A model generated the notes under the pieces. That model was not told the origin of the DNA. It ran no database searches and worked only from the letters and a program-made list of their open reading frames with translations. This document shows positions 6,232 through 13,061 of a stretch of 14,535 bases of DNA, in pieces. The position numbers were made by a program, and so were the translations under genes. The stretch spans positions 1 to 14,535 of the forward strand of contig JBCDBY010000096.1 of NCBI GenBank assembly GCA_039182715.1. Direction: 5' to 3'. The first letter of the stretch is position 1; every line of letters starts with the position of its first letter. The DNA is from JBCDBY01 sp039182715. Lineage in GTDB: Bacteria > Planctomycetota > PLA2.

Positions 6232-7296
6232 ATGCGCGCGATCCTCATCCTGCTCCTGGTGACCGTCGCGGCGCGGGCGGAATCGCGTGCGGAAGCGGTG
6301 GAGGCGGCGGCCGCCCTGGCCAAGGAGCAGTCGCGCGAGATTCGCCGCAGCCGGTATGTCGGCACGCTCTCCCTTCATTTCGAGAACGACACGTTCGCGA
6401 ACAACAGCGACGACAACTTCACCGCGGGGTTCGGTCTGACCTGGACCTCGGCGCCGATCCGCCGCTACGGCTTCCGCAACGTCTTCCGGCGACTGGTCGA
6501 GGACTACTGGTCGTTTCTGCCGCAGATCTCCAACCCGGAGTTCAAAAAGCAGGTGCAGATCCACATCGGCTACGAGCTGTACACGCCGACGGACATCTCG
6601 ACGCCGGTTCCGCCTCCCGGCGAGCATCCCTACGCATCGGTGTTTCACATCGACTTCGGCGTCTACGCCGTGCGGGAGAAGTCGATGCACGCCTACTTCA
6701 TCCGGACCGGCCTCGTCGGGCCGGCGACGCAGGGAGGGCGCATCCAGAAGTGGATGCACAAGTCGACCGGCCGGGAATCCCCAGAGGGCTGGGACTCGCA
6801 GCACCCCAACGAGCCGCTCTTCAACCTGCTCTACACCTACCAGCGACGCCTCGTGCGTTGGATCCGCGGGTACGGGTTCGGGTTCGATGCCGCGGTCAAT
6901 GCGGGTGGCATCGTCGGCAACTACGCCGTCGCCGTACGCGGCGGTCTGCAGGCGCGCGCCGGCTACGGGCTTCCGAAGAACTTCGAGCGCAGCAGTCCCC
7001 TCAGCATCCCCGAGGAGGTGGCGGGCCGCTACGACCGGGACCGGAAACGCTCCTTCTACCTGCTCCTGCAGGCAACCGGCGCCTACGCGCCCTACTTCAT
7101 GCCTTCGGACGGCAGCGCGTTCCAGGACTCGTTCAGCGTCTCCCGGGACGAGCTCTCGTTTCGGGTGATTGTCGGCGCCGCGCTCTCGATCGGCCGCTTC
7201 GAGGCGGCGATCCGGTTTGTCGTCTACGGCAGCGCGGACGAGCCCCCGCGCGCCAACGACGACTACGGCGTCGTCACGGTGTCGTGGACGTTTTGA
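6232..7296 (+). CDS. lpxR: LpxR-type lipid A 3'-O-deacylase, outer membrane
   Basis: A 354-residue protein with a signal peptide (about residues 1-16) and a short helical lead before the barrel. It carries LpxR landmarks in order: Phe-Glu-Asn52-Asp53-x-Phe; a Thr-Ala-Gly segment (Thr64) after Asp-Asp-Asn-Phe; Tyr-Thr-Pro-Thr-Asp; His-Pro-Tyr-Ala-Ser; Gly-Leu-Val-Gly-Pro-Ala-Thr-Gln-Gly; Met-His176; and Gly-Trp-Asp-Ser-Gln with Asn-Glu-Pro. In Salmonella LpxR the Asn-Asp pair and a His form the calcium-dependent active site that removes the 3'-acyloxyacyl group of lipid A. The last residue is Phe, as expected for a barrel recognised by BamA. A Lys-Asn-Phe-Glu-Arg-containing segment (about 262-290) looks like an extended loop. 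The 3' end overlaps the kinase gene by 23 bp. Confidence 0.85.
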   Translation: MRAILILLLVTVAARAESRAEAVEAAAALAKEQSREIRRSRYVGTLSLHFENDTFANNSDDNFTAGFGLTWTSAPIRRYGFRNVFRRLVEDYWSFLPQISNPEFKKQVQIHIGYELYTPTDISTPVPPPGEHPYASVFHIDFGVYAVREKSMHAYFIRTGLVGPATQGGRIQKWMHKSTGRESPEGWDSQHPNEPLFNLLYTYQRRLVRWIRGYGFGFDAAVNAGGIVGNYAVAVRGGLQARAGYGLPKNFERSSPLSIPEEVAGRYDRDRKRSFYLLLQATGAYAPYFMPSDGSAFQDSFSVSRDELSFRVIVGAALSIGRFEAAIRFVVYGSADEPPRANDDYGVVTVSWTF

Positions 7297-8779
7297 CGTG
7301 ATCGCGCCACCAGTCGTCCGCGTTCTGTTCCGACCATCCGGGTCCGGCGTTGCAAGCGAGCAGGGCGCTGCGCAGCGTCGCCGCGTCGGCGAAGCGCGCC
7401 GAGGCGTCCTTCGCCAGGCAGCGCAGTACGATCTGCTCCAGATCCGCGGGCACGCCGGTGCGGCGCTCGGACGGCGGGATCGGGTCCTCGGTCAGATGCT
7501 TGGCGATGACCGCCATCGCCGTGTCCGCGTCGAACACGCGCGTGCCGGTCAGCAGGTAGTAGCCGACGCAGCCGAGAGCGTAGAGATCGGCGCGCGGCGT
7601 CGCATCGGCGCCATCGATGATCTCGGGGGCCATCGTTTCCGGCGTGCCGCAGATGTGACCGAACGACTGGTCGCTTTCGACCGCGCCGATGTCCCGTACC
7701 AGGCCGAAGTCGACGACCTTGACGATGTCGTGCTCCCCGCCGAGCCGGCAAAGCAGGATGTTGCTCGGCTTGATGTCGCGGTGCACGAGTCCGAGATCGT
7801 GCGCCTCCTGCAGGCTCCGGCACGCTTCCGCGAGCACGTGAATGACGCGAGCCGGCGGGAGTGCGCCGTGCTGTTCCACCAGCGCTTCGAGATCGGTGCC
7901 CTCGAGGTACTCCATGGCGTAGTAGTAATAGCCGTCGCCGGTGAACCCGTAGTCGAAGACGCGAATGGTGTTCGGGTGCGTGAGCCGCGCGGTCTGCTGA
8001 ACCTCGCGATCGAAACGCGCGATCGTGTCGCGCCCGGCGATCTCCGGCGAGAGCAGCTTGACCGCCGCCGGTCGCTTCAAAAGCGCATGCGTAGCGCGGT
8101 AGACCTCGCCCATGGAGCCGCGGCCGATCTGCTCCTCGAGGTGGTACTGGCCCAGCGTCCGCAGCTTCTCCACCTGTCGCCGCAGGCCGAAGGTCGCCTG
8201 CGATGCGAACACGGCGATGCCGACCCCGAACCAGAGCAGCATCTGACGCCAGAGAATCTCGTCCATGAACTCGCCCTGGACACCCTCGTCGATGTAGATG
8301 ACGCCGTAGGAAGACTGCACGGCAAGCACGAGGATCGGCAGCGGGGCGGAGATCACGAGCGTCGCGAGGGGGCTGGAGGGGACGAGCACGGCGCGCGCGA
8401 TGACGAAGAGCAGCACGAGCGCCGGGAGCTGTGACAGGCCCATCTCGTACTCGGTCGCATAGATCGTCAGGCCCGCGCCGATGGAGAGCCAGAGCCCGGT
8501 CGCGTCGATTGCGCGCAGGGCCGGTCGGGGGAGTGGCCGGCCTCCGAGCCGCGCGAAGCCCGCCCCGACCACGACCAGTGCGAGCCCGTGCACGAGTCGA
8601 CCCGTCTCGCCGAACTTACCGCCCTCCAGCAACCATTCGCCGATATCGACGAGCCAGATCGCGAGCGCCAGAACGAACGTGGCCCCGTAGAACCACCGAA
8701 GCCGCCGCTGCAGGTAAAGATTCGTCTCGTTCTCGAACTGCGAATCCGAGAGCGCGAGGCCGGGACCGACGTCGGACAT
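7274..8779 (-). CDS. Transmembrane Ser/Thr protein kinase with N-terminal membrane domain
   Basis: A 501-residue protein. Residues 1-200 contain about six hydrophobic helices (near 30-50, 62-77, 92-108, 117-133, 138-158 and 178-197). The kinase domain (about 212-475) follows: Gly-rich loop Ile-Gly-Arg-Gly-Ser-Met-Gly-Glu-Val (218-226), Lys241, His-Arg-Asp335-Ile-Lys-Pro-Ser-Asn, Asp357-Phe-Gly and Met-Ala-Pro-Glu386. All catalytic residues are present, so it should be active on Ser/Thr. The order is the reverse of PASTA kinases (cytoplasmic kinase first, then one membrane helix), so the multi-helix N-terminal domain is the likely sensor. It lies 40 bp behind a secreted HEAT-repeat gene, presumably in one operon. 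No Shine-Dalgarno is visible. The last 23 bp overlap LpxR. Confidence 0.92.
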   Translation of the reverse strand: MSDVGPGLALSDSQFENETNLYLQRRLRWFYGATFVLALAIWLVDIGEWLLEGGKFGETGRLVHGLALVVVGAGFARLGGRPLPRPALRAIDATGLWLSIGAGLTIYATEYEMGLSQLPALVLLFVIARAVLVPSSPLATLVISAPLPILVLAVQSSYGVIYIDEGVQGEFMDEILWRQMLLWFGVGIAVFASQATFGLRRQVEKLRTLGQYHLEEQIGRGSMGEVYRATHALLKRPAAVKLLSPEIAGRDTIARFDREVQQTARLTHPNTIRVFDYGFTGDGYYYYAMEYLEGTDLEALVEQHGALPPARVIHVLAEACRSLQEAHDLGLVHRDIKPSNILLCRLGGEHDIVKVVDFGLVRDIGAVESDQSFGHICGTPETMAPEIIDGADATPRADLYALGCVGYYLLTGTRVFDADTAMAVIAKHLTEDPIPPSERRTGVPADLEQIVLRCLAKDASARFADAATLRSALLACNAGPGWSEQNADDWWRDHVKTSTTP

Positions 8780-8819
8780 GGCGATGTGGGGGAGTTCGGA
8801 CCGGCGGCGTGGGCTGGAT

Positions 8820-9512
8820 TCACTTCTGCTCGCGCAGCCAGGCGTCCCAGGCCTGCGCGGTGTCGAGCTCTTCGCCCTCGCTGTAGGCGTTCAGCGCCTT
8901 GTCGAGCGCCGGCTTGAGCGTTTCGTACGCCTTGCGCTCCTTCGTCTCCTTGCCTTTGCCCTGCGCCTTCGCGGTCGTCTTGGCGTACAGGTCGATCAGG
9001 CTGCGCATCACGCCCCGCTTCGCCTTGACGTCTTTCGGGATGAGCTGGACGGTCGCGAGCACCGCCGCCGCGGCGACGCCAGCGTCCTTGTCGTGCATCA
9101 TCTTCACGAGCGATCCGCGGGCGATCTCGTCGCCGCAGGCGCCCATCGCCTCGGCGATCGCGATGCGTGTGGCGGGTGCCTTGGTCGCCTTGTAGCGCTT
9201 GTAGAGCGTGTTGAGGCCCGGCTTGCCGAGCCCGGCCAGGGTCTCCGCGAGCGCCTTGTGGAAGGCGGCGTCTTTCTTGTATTTCTTCGCGAAGCCCTTG
9301 TCGATCTGCCGGCGCACGCTCTTGGCCATCTTGGCGCTCACGTGCGGCGTGTGTTCGATCAGCCGGTCGCGAATGCTCTCGATGTTGCCGTTTCCCGGCA
9401 CGGGGAGCAGGGCGTAGTACTCGCGCATCGCCTGGATGACCGTCGCGGACGAGGCGCGTGCATCCGCCTGCGCGACGACGGCGCATGCCAACAGGATTCC
9501 CATCCAACGCAT
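8820..9512 (-). CDS. Secreted HEAT-repeat-like protein, upstream of the kinase
   Basis: A 230-residue protein with a signal peptide (cleavage near Ala-Arg-Ala, residue 20) and helical HEAT-like repeats over about 60-165, for example Thr-Arg-Ile-Ala-Ile-Ala-Glu-Ala-Met-Gly-Ala and Gly-Val-Ala-Ala-Ala-Ala-Val-Leu. A Lys-rich stretch (about 175-190) precedes a last helix ending Ala-Trp-x-Ala-Trp-Leu. The layout and the Trp-x-x-Trp tail parallel the protein at 3065-3856, so the two are probably paralogues. Function unknown. Being exported and co-transcribed with a membrane kinase, it might feed the kinase a periplasmic signal, but that is only inference from position. Start ATG 9512 has TATCAT 6 nt upstream and no Shine-Dalgarno. 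Confidence 0.8.
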   Translation of the reverse strand: MRWMGILLACAVVAQADARASSATVIQAMREYYALLPVPGNGNIESIRDRLIEHTPHVSAKMAKSVRRQIDKGFAKKYKKDAAFHKALAETLAGLGKPGLNTLYKRYKATKAPATRIAIAEAMGACGDEIARGSLVKMMHDKDAGVAAAAVLATVQLIPKDVKAKRGVMRSLIDLYAKTTAKAQGKGKETKERKAYETLKPALDKALNAYSEGEELDTAQAWDAWLREQK

Positions 9513-9546
9513 GCGCGCATGATAACCGCGTGCTTACAATCGTTGC
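9513..9546. promoter_or_regulatory. 34-bp divergent leaderless promoter pair (HEAT protein / zinc-knuckle protein)
   Basis: Minus strand: TATCAT (9524-9519) ends exactly 6 nt before ATG 9512. Plus strand: TACAAT (9535-9540) ends exactly 6 nt before ATG 9547. Both boxes differ from TATAAT at one position. The entire regulatory region of both genes fits in 34 bp with no room for 5' leaders. Confidence 0.6.
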
Positions 9547-10566
9547 ATGGCGAGGTGGATGATCCTGGTGCTGCTCGGAGCGGGCCTGCTGCAGGCGAAG
9601 GGCGTGGATGGGACCATCCGCGGGGGGAAGGCGAAGAAGCTGGTCGACAAGGCGGTGCCGCTGCTGAAGGAGGCGGGGGAGCTTCGCAAGCAGCTGCGCA
9701 TCGCCGAAGACACGGAGAGCGACGCCTACGAGGCCGACCTGAAGCGATGCATCGCGCTGTTCGACAAGGGCACGCTGCTGCTCGTGGATGCGCTCGAGAT
9801 CCAGTACGACGTGGCCGTCAACAACATGCTGCTGCGGGCGTCCCGCGAACTGGCCAAGTCACGCGCCGCCCTGTTCATGCTGGAGAACCGTCGCGCCTGG
9901 CGCGCGCGCGAGAAGGAGAAGGCGGAGCGCGGGGAGGAGCCACCGAAATCGGAGCCGGAGCCGGAACCGGAGTCCCAACCCCGATCCGAGCCGCCGCCGC
10001 CGAAGCCGCCCCGGTTCGAGGCGAGCCGGCCCCCGGCCGTGCCGCTCGACGTCGCGCCGCGCGTGGAAGGCGCCGTGTACGCGCTGGGCGAGAAGGAGTG
10101 GCTTCGCCAGAACAAGAAGGGCATCGACCGCCTCGTGAAGGAGTACTACGGGGCGCGCCGGAAAGGAAAGCTGCGCTTCCGCTGCAAGCTCTGCGCGGGC
10201 AAGGGGAAGTTTCGGGGCGGAGAGGCGTGCGGGGACTGCGCGGGCAGTGGCCGGCAGATCAACCTGTTCTACTTCCGCAAGGTCTACTGGAACGCCTTCA
10301 CGCCGCTGTTCCGCGAGTTGGAGGGCGCGCTGCCCGGGCTGAACGAGTTCCTGGCGCACGCGCGCGCGCATCCGGACGCGCTCGCGGACGAGGTGAAGTC
10401 GTTCAAGCTGGTTTCGATCGAGCCGCACGCGCTCTGGGCGCGCGTGACGGTGCAGCTGAAGACCGCGGCCGGCAAGAAGACCGAATCGATGAGCGTGGTC
10501 AGTATCGGAAGCGCCTGGTACTTCTTCCAGCCCGCGACCGACGAGGAGCTCATCGCGCCGCCCTAA
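9547..10566 (+). CDS. Secreted protein with paired DnaJ-type CxxCxGxG zinc knuckles
   Basis: A 339-residue protein with a signal peptide (about 1-17) and a predicted helical region (30-125). A low-complexity linker rich in Glu, Pro and Lys (126-165) follows. A second domain contains Cys213-x-x-Cys216-x-Gly-x-Gly and Cys228-x-x-Cys231-x-Gly-x-Gly. Two adjacent CxxCxGxG units make one zinc site, half of the cysteine-rich domain of DnaJ/Hsp40, but there is no J domain. The C-terminal domain (about 238-339) has an alternating pattern ending in Trp-Tyr-Phe-Phe, possibly NTF2- or cystatin-like; I do not recognise it. Export makes a classical cytoplasmic co-chaperone role unlikely. Start ATG 9547 follows TACAAT by 6 nt. 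The 3' end overlaps the amidohydrolase gene by 17 bp. Confidence 0.8.
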   Translation: MARWMILVLLGAGLLQAKGVDGTIRGGKAKKLVDKAVPLLKEAGELRKQLRIAEDTESDAYEADLKRCIALFDKGTLLLVDALEIQYDVAVNNMLLRASRELAKSRAALFMLENRRAWRAREKEKAERGEEPPKSEPEPEPESQPRSEPPPPKPPRFEASRPPAVPLDVAPRVEGAVYALGEKEWLRQNKKGIDRLVKEYYGARRKGKLRFRCKLCAGKGKFRGGEACGDCAGSGRQINLFYFRKVYWNAFTPLFRELEGALPGLNEFLAHARAHPDALADEVKSFKLVSIEPHALWARVTVQLKTAAGKKTESMSVVSIGSAWYFFQPATDEELIAPP

Positions 10567-11797
10567 GCAGCGGGTTCTCGTGGAACATCGAGGCGGGGAA
10601 ACGCTCTCCGCCCGGGCCGCGCAGGCTGCGCTTGAGCACGAAGTCGAAGGCGATGGGGTTGACGTCGTAGATCTCGCGAAGCGCGACGGCTTGGTGCTCC
10701 TGAAGCAGCCCCTCGTCAACCAGCATGCCGACGTGGATCAACACGTTGACCGCCGGCAGCGGGTAGTCGCTGCCGTTGACCAGGCGGTCGTGCAGGTCGG
10801 TTCGCGTGAGCAGCGTACGCAGGGGGCCCTTCATGCGGTTGCGCTGCGTGGTGGCGGAGATCTCCCCGAAGACGAGATCCTTGTAGCGCGGGTCGTCCAT
10901 CAGGCGCAGGAAGAGATCGAAGTTCGGAACGAGCGCGGTCTGCTCCTTCGTGTCGAGGTCGGGATTCTCCGCCAGGCTCGCGCAGTGCGCGACGATGACG
11001 CGCACGCCGGCGTCGAGCGGTCGGCGCAGCAGCAGAGGGTTGCCCAGCTTCTGGTCCTCGGCGGAATCGACCGCCTTCTCTTCGCCGGCGTGGGTGAGCA
11101 GCGCCATGCCGTGTTTCTTCATGACGGCGTAGAACGGATCGCAGCGCGGATCGGCCGGGTTCATGCCCATGGCGTTGGGCAGCCACTTCACGATGCGTGC
11201 GCCCTGCTGCGCGCAGCGCTCCAGCTCTTCGAGGGCGTCGGGACGGTAGGGGTGGACCGAGCAGCCCACCGCGAACAGGTCGGCATGCTCGCCGGCGATC
11301 TGCTCCGCGTAGATGTTGGGTGTGTGCATCTCCGTATTGTCGAGACGGACGGAGCCGTCCTCGTCGTAGTGCCGATCGAAGGCGAGCAGGAGCGATCGAC
11401 CCGGCATCGGCTTGTGGCGCAGCAGGTCGACCAGCCGGTTCACGTACTGCTGATCGGCTGTGGTCTCGTCGGTGATGCCGGCAGCGCTCTTGTAGACGAC
11501 GAACTGGACGCGCCGCGTGACGTGCCACCAGCTGCGCATGCCGGGATGGACGAAGCATCCGGTCCCGCCGGCGCCGAGTCCGACGAGATGGACGTGGTAG
11601 TCGAACAGCCGGGCCGGGTCGATGCCGTGGTAGGCGGCATCGACGACCGCGCGCGTCTCGGCGCTCAGGCCGTCCGGCATCTCCTGCGGAGCGCGCGACC
11701 AAGCGCCGCCGATCGCGTCGACGATCCACGGCAGCGCCAGCAGGAACGCGACCGGCAGCGCGAGCAGGACCAGCAGTCTTCGGCGCCGCTTCAACAC
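10550..11797 (-). CDS. Membrane-anchored amidohydrolase-superfamily metal hydrolase
   Basis: A 415-residue protein with a basic start and a hydrophobic N-terminal helix (about 8-28). A TIM-barrel amidohydrolase domain follows, with the metal-ligand set in order: Asp-Tyr-His68-Val-His70, Lys204 (Val-Lys-Trp-Leu-Pro), His236 (Leu-Thr-His-Ala-Gly-Glu-Glu), His271 (Val-Ala-His-Cys) and Asp344 (Asn-Gly-Ser-Asp-Tyr-Pro). This matches the amidohydrolase-2-like group; Lys204 could be a carboxylated bridging ligand or a substrate residue. Substrate unknown. The hydrophobic N-terminus suggests the active site faces the periplasm. GTG 11797 follows the stop of the thioredoxin-like gene by 6 nt with no Shine-Dalgarno, so it probably depends on translation from upstream. 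It is the last gene of a three-gene operon, and its 3' end lies inside the convergent zinc-knuckle gene. Confidence 0.88.
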   Translation of the reverse strand: MLKRRRRLLVLLALPVAFLLALPWIVDAIGGAWSRAPQEMPDGLSAETRAVVDAAYHGIDPARLFDYHVHLVGLGAGGTGCFVHPGMRSWWHVTRRVQFVVYKSAAGITDETTADQQYVNRLVDLLRHKPMPGRSLLLAFDRHYDEDGSVRLDNTEMHTPNIYAEQIAGEHADLFAVGCSVHPYRPDALEELERCAQQGARIVKWLPNAMGMNPADPRCDPFYAVMKKHGMALLTHAGEEKAVDSAEDQKLGNPLLLRRPLDAGVRVIVAHCASLAENPDLDTKEQTALVPNFDLFLRLMDDPRYKDLVFGEISATTQRNRMKGPLRTLLTRTDLHDRLVNGSDYPLPAVNVLIHVGMLVDEGLLQEHQAVALREIYDVNPIAFDFVLKRSLRGPGGERFPASMFHENPLLRAAR

Positions 11798-11803
11798 CGG
11801 TCG

Positions 11804-12190
11804 TCAGGGGTTCAGCAACCCGTCGACGTCCCCCTTGATGTCGTCCTTGGAGTAACGGTGGCCCGGTCGGACGAACGCGACCTTGCCGTCCTTCCCGAAA
11901 TAGACCAGGCCGTGGTTCGACGGTGTGAAGTCGTAGGCCTTCGACACTTCCTGTCCCGGCTGTTGGCGAATCGACGTCACCTCGACCCGCACCTTCTCTC
12001 CGTACTCCGCGTCGAGTTCGCGCACGGCGTCCTCTACTTTGGCGCAGAAGGGTCACTGCCGACCAAGCGTGAAGTAGTGCAACAGGACCGGCTCCGGGGC
12101 GGCGGCCGGTTCGGGCTTCGACTCCGGCTCCGGGGCGACCTCGGAGCAGCCGACCGCGACGAGCGCGAGCAGGGCGAGAAGCGACTTCAT
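11804..12190 (-). CDS. Candidate selenoprotein: thioredoxin-fold lipoprotein with UxxC motif
   Basis: Read through one in-frame TGA, the frame from ATG 12190 to TGA 11804 encodes 128 residues. A signal peptide ends in Ala-Val-Gly-Cys (Cys15, probable lipidation), followed by a Pro/Glu/Ala linker (18-34). A thioredoxin-like domain then begins Leu-Leu-His-Tyr-Phe-Thr-Leu-Gly-Arg-Gln, then TGA (codon 46), Pro, Phe, Cys49. The TGA falls exactly at the first position of the beta1-CxxC-alpha1 redox motif, and coding sense continues afterwards (Lys-Val-Glu-Asp-Ala-Val-Arg-Glu-Leu; Leu-Val-Tyr-Phe-Gly-Lys-Asp-Gly-Lys-Val). Selenocysteine is the natural reading (UPFC). A point mutation or sequence error changing TGC/TGT to TGA is the alternative. 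It would be a periplasmic thiol/selenol oxidoreductase. ATG lies 10 nt after the upstream gene's stop, with TAGCAT 7 nt before it. The final stop is also TGA. Confidence 0.75.
12031..12051 (-). promoter_or_regulatory. Candidate bacterial SECIS stem-loop
   Basis: Numbering from the base after the TGA, nt 2-9 pair with nt 16-22: C2-G22, C3-G21, U4-A20, bulged U5, C6-G19, U7-A18, G8-U17, C9-G16. The 6-nt loop GCCAAA begins with G. A single bulged U in the upper stem and a G at the start of the apical loop are features of bacterial selenocysteine insertion elements. A CGGC just before the TGA and a GCCG at nt 25-28 could close a lower helix. The loop begins only 10 nt after the TGA, closer than typical, so the call is tentative. 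Confidence 0.4.
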
Positions 12191-12200
12191 GCCGCAGATG

Positions 12201-13061
12201 CTACCGCACGGTCAGACGATGGAGCACCGGACCCTTGTTCTTGCGGTGGATGAGCGTGTGGATCGGGGACTGGACCGTGCGAGCCGCGAACGAGACCACC
12301 GTGCCGTCGGCGAGGATGTACCCGCCGTGGTTGAGTCCGCGAGCGAGATCGATCTGCTTGCCCGGCCACAGCGAGCGCACCTCCGCGGGGGAAAGGCGCA
12401 GTCGTCCGATCGCGAAGGCGGCATCCAGAGTGCGAGGCATGCGGAGCGCCTCGGCGTAGCGCCGCCGTGCGTCTCGCGCTTCGGCCTGCATCTCCTTTTC
12501 CCGGCGGAGGAACCCGTCGTCCTGACCGTTGATCATCGCCGTCTGCCAGGACGTCATCGGACCCCGCACGATAGGCGTGCGCTGCATGGAGATCGGCCCT
12601 GACTCCGGCACGACCGCATCGATACGGACCAGCTGCAGCAGGCGATCCATCTCGTACGCCACGAACGTGACGTGCCAGCCGTCCGCCTTGCGCTCCACCC
12701 GCCGCGACCAGTCGGCGGGGCTCGCCTTTCGATCGACCTTCGGCTTCAGGTGCTGAAACTCCTTGCGAAGTTCCTCCCCGACCGTGATGAGCGCATCGCC
12801 CTTCTCGACGGCGATGCCCGCCACGAAGAGGCGCACCGCCGCGTAGGCCGCTTTCTCGTCCCGGACCGGCGGGATGAAGCGGTGCAGGTTTTCCGGGGTC
12901 AGCTCCTCACCGCGCGCCATACCGGGCCGCTTCGCCCGCAGGTAGGGGAATGCTTCCCGCAGGCCGCGCGTTCCTTCGGTGATGCCGACGTCCTCGCGGA
13001 ACGCGACGCCGGGTACGTCGAGGGTGGAAAGGGAGAGGATCAGGACGGCGAGAGTCGTCAT
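12201..13061 (-). CDS. Secreted protein of unknown function, first gene of the selenoprotein operon
   Basis: A 286-residue protein I do not recognise. The N-terminus (about residues 1-19) is hydrophobic and could be a signal peptide. The middle (about 128-150) contains Asp-Gly-Trp-His-Val-Thr-Phe-Val-Ala-Tyr-Glu, a beta-hairpin-like pattern. Residues about 185-212 form a charged, Arg/Glu/Ala-rich helix. The C-terminal part (about 243-284) has Gly-Gly-Tyr-Ile-Leu-Ala-Asp-Gly-Thr-Val-Val-Ser-Phe, like a small beta domain. There are no cysteines, so it is not an obvious redox partner. Start ATG 13061 has TAACCT exactly 6 nt upstream and no Shine-Dalgarno. The next gene (thioredoxin-like) starts 10 nt after its TAG stop, so the genes are very likely co-transcribed. 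Confidence 0.7.
   Translation of the reverse strand: MTTLAVLILSLSTLDVPGVAFREDVGITEGTRGLREAFPYLRAKRPGMARGEELTPENLHRFIPPVRDEKAAYAAVRLFVAGIAVEKGDALITVGEELRKEFQHLKPKVDRKASPADWSRRVERKADGWHVTFVAYEMDRLLQLVRIDAVVPESGPISMQRTPIVRGPMTSWQTAMINGQDDGFLRREKEMQAEARDARRRYAEALRMPRTLDAAFAIGRLRLSPAEVRSLWPGKQIDLARGLNHGGYILADGTVVSFAARTVQSPIHTLIHRKNKGPVLHRLTVR

Noticed and set aside
4917..7301. A 794-codon open frame on the plus strand crossing three real genes
   Set aside because: It runs antisense to the SDR and hydrolase and out of frame through lpxR. It is Arg/Ala/His-rich with no domain, as expected for stop-poor frames in GC-rich DNA. The 630-codon frame at 8778-10670 and the 505-codon frame at 477-1994 are rejected for the same reason.
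9503..9560. Inverted duplication of the two divergent signal-peptide starts (both with Arg-Trp-Met)
   Set aside because: Similarity is limited to a few codons and does not extend into the mature proteins; chance similarity of signal peptides is adequate.
12005..12019. CGCG/CGCG hairpin about 30-48 nt after the TGA as the SECIS
   Set aside because: The stem is only four pairs, self-complementary and without the bulged U. The hairpin at 12031-12051 is stronger, although its distance is short.
11804..12025. A separate 73-residue gene starting at an internal codon after the TGA
   Set aside because: It would begin in the middle of the thioredoxin fold, lack a signal peptide and active site, and leave the well-formed lipoprotein start at 12190 unexplained. 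Read-through of the TGA is simpler.
11804..12190. Genome-wide reassignment of TGA to an amino acid
   Set aside because: TGA is the natural stop of many genes here (DUF192, the first oxidoreductase, lpxR, the kinase, the amidohydrolase and this gene itself), all at sensible protein ends.
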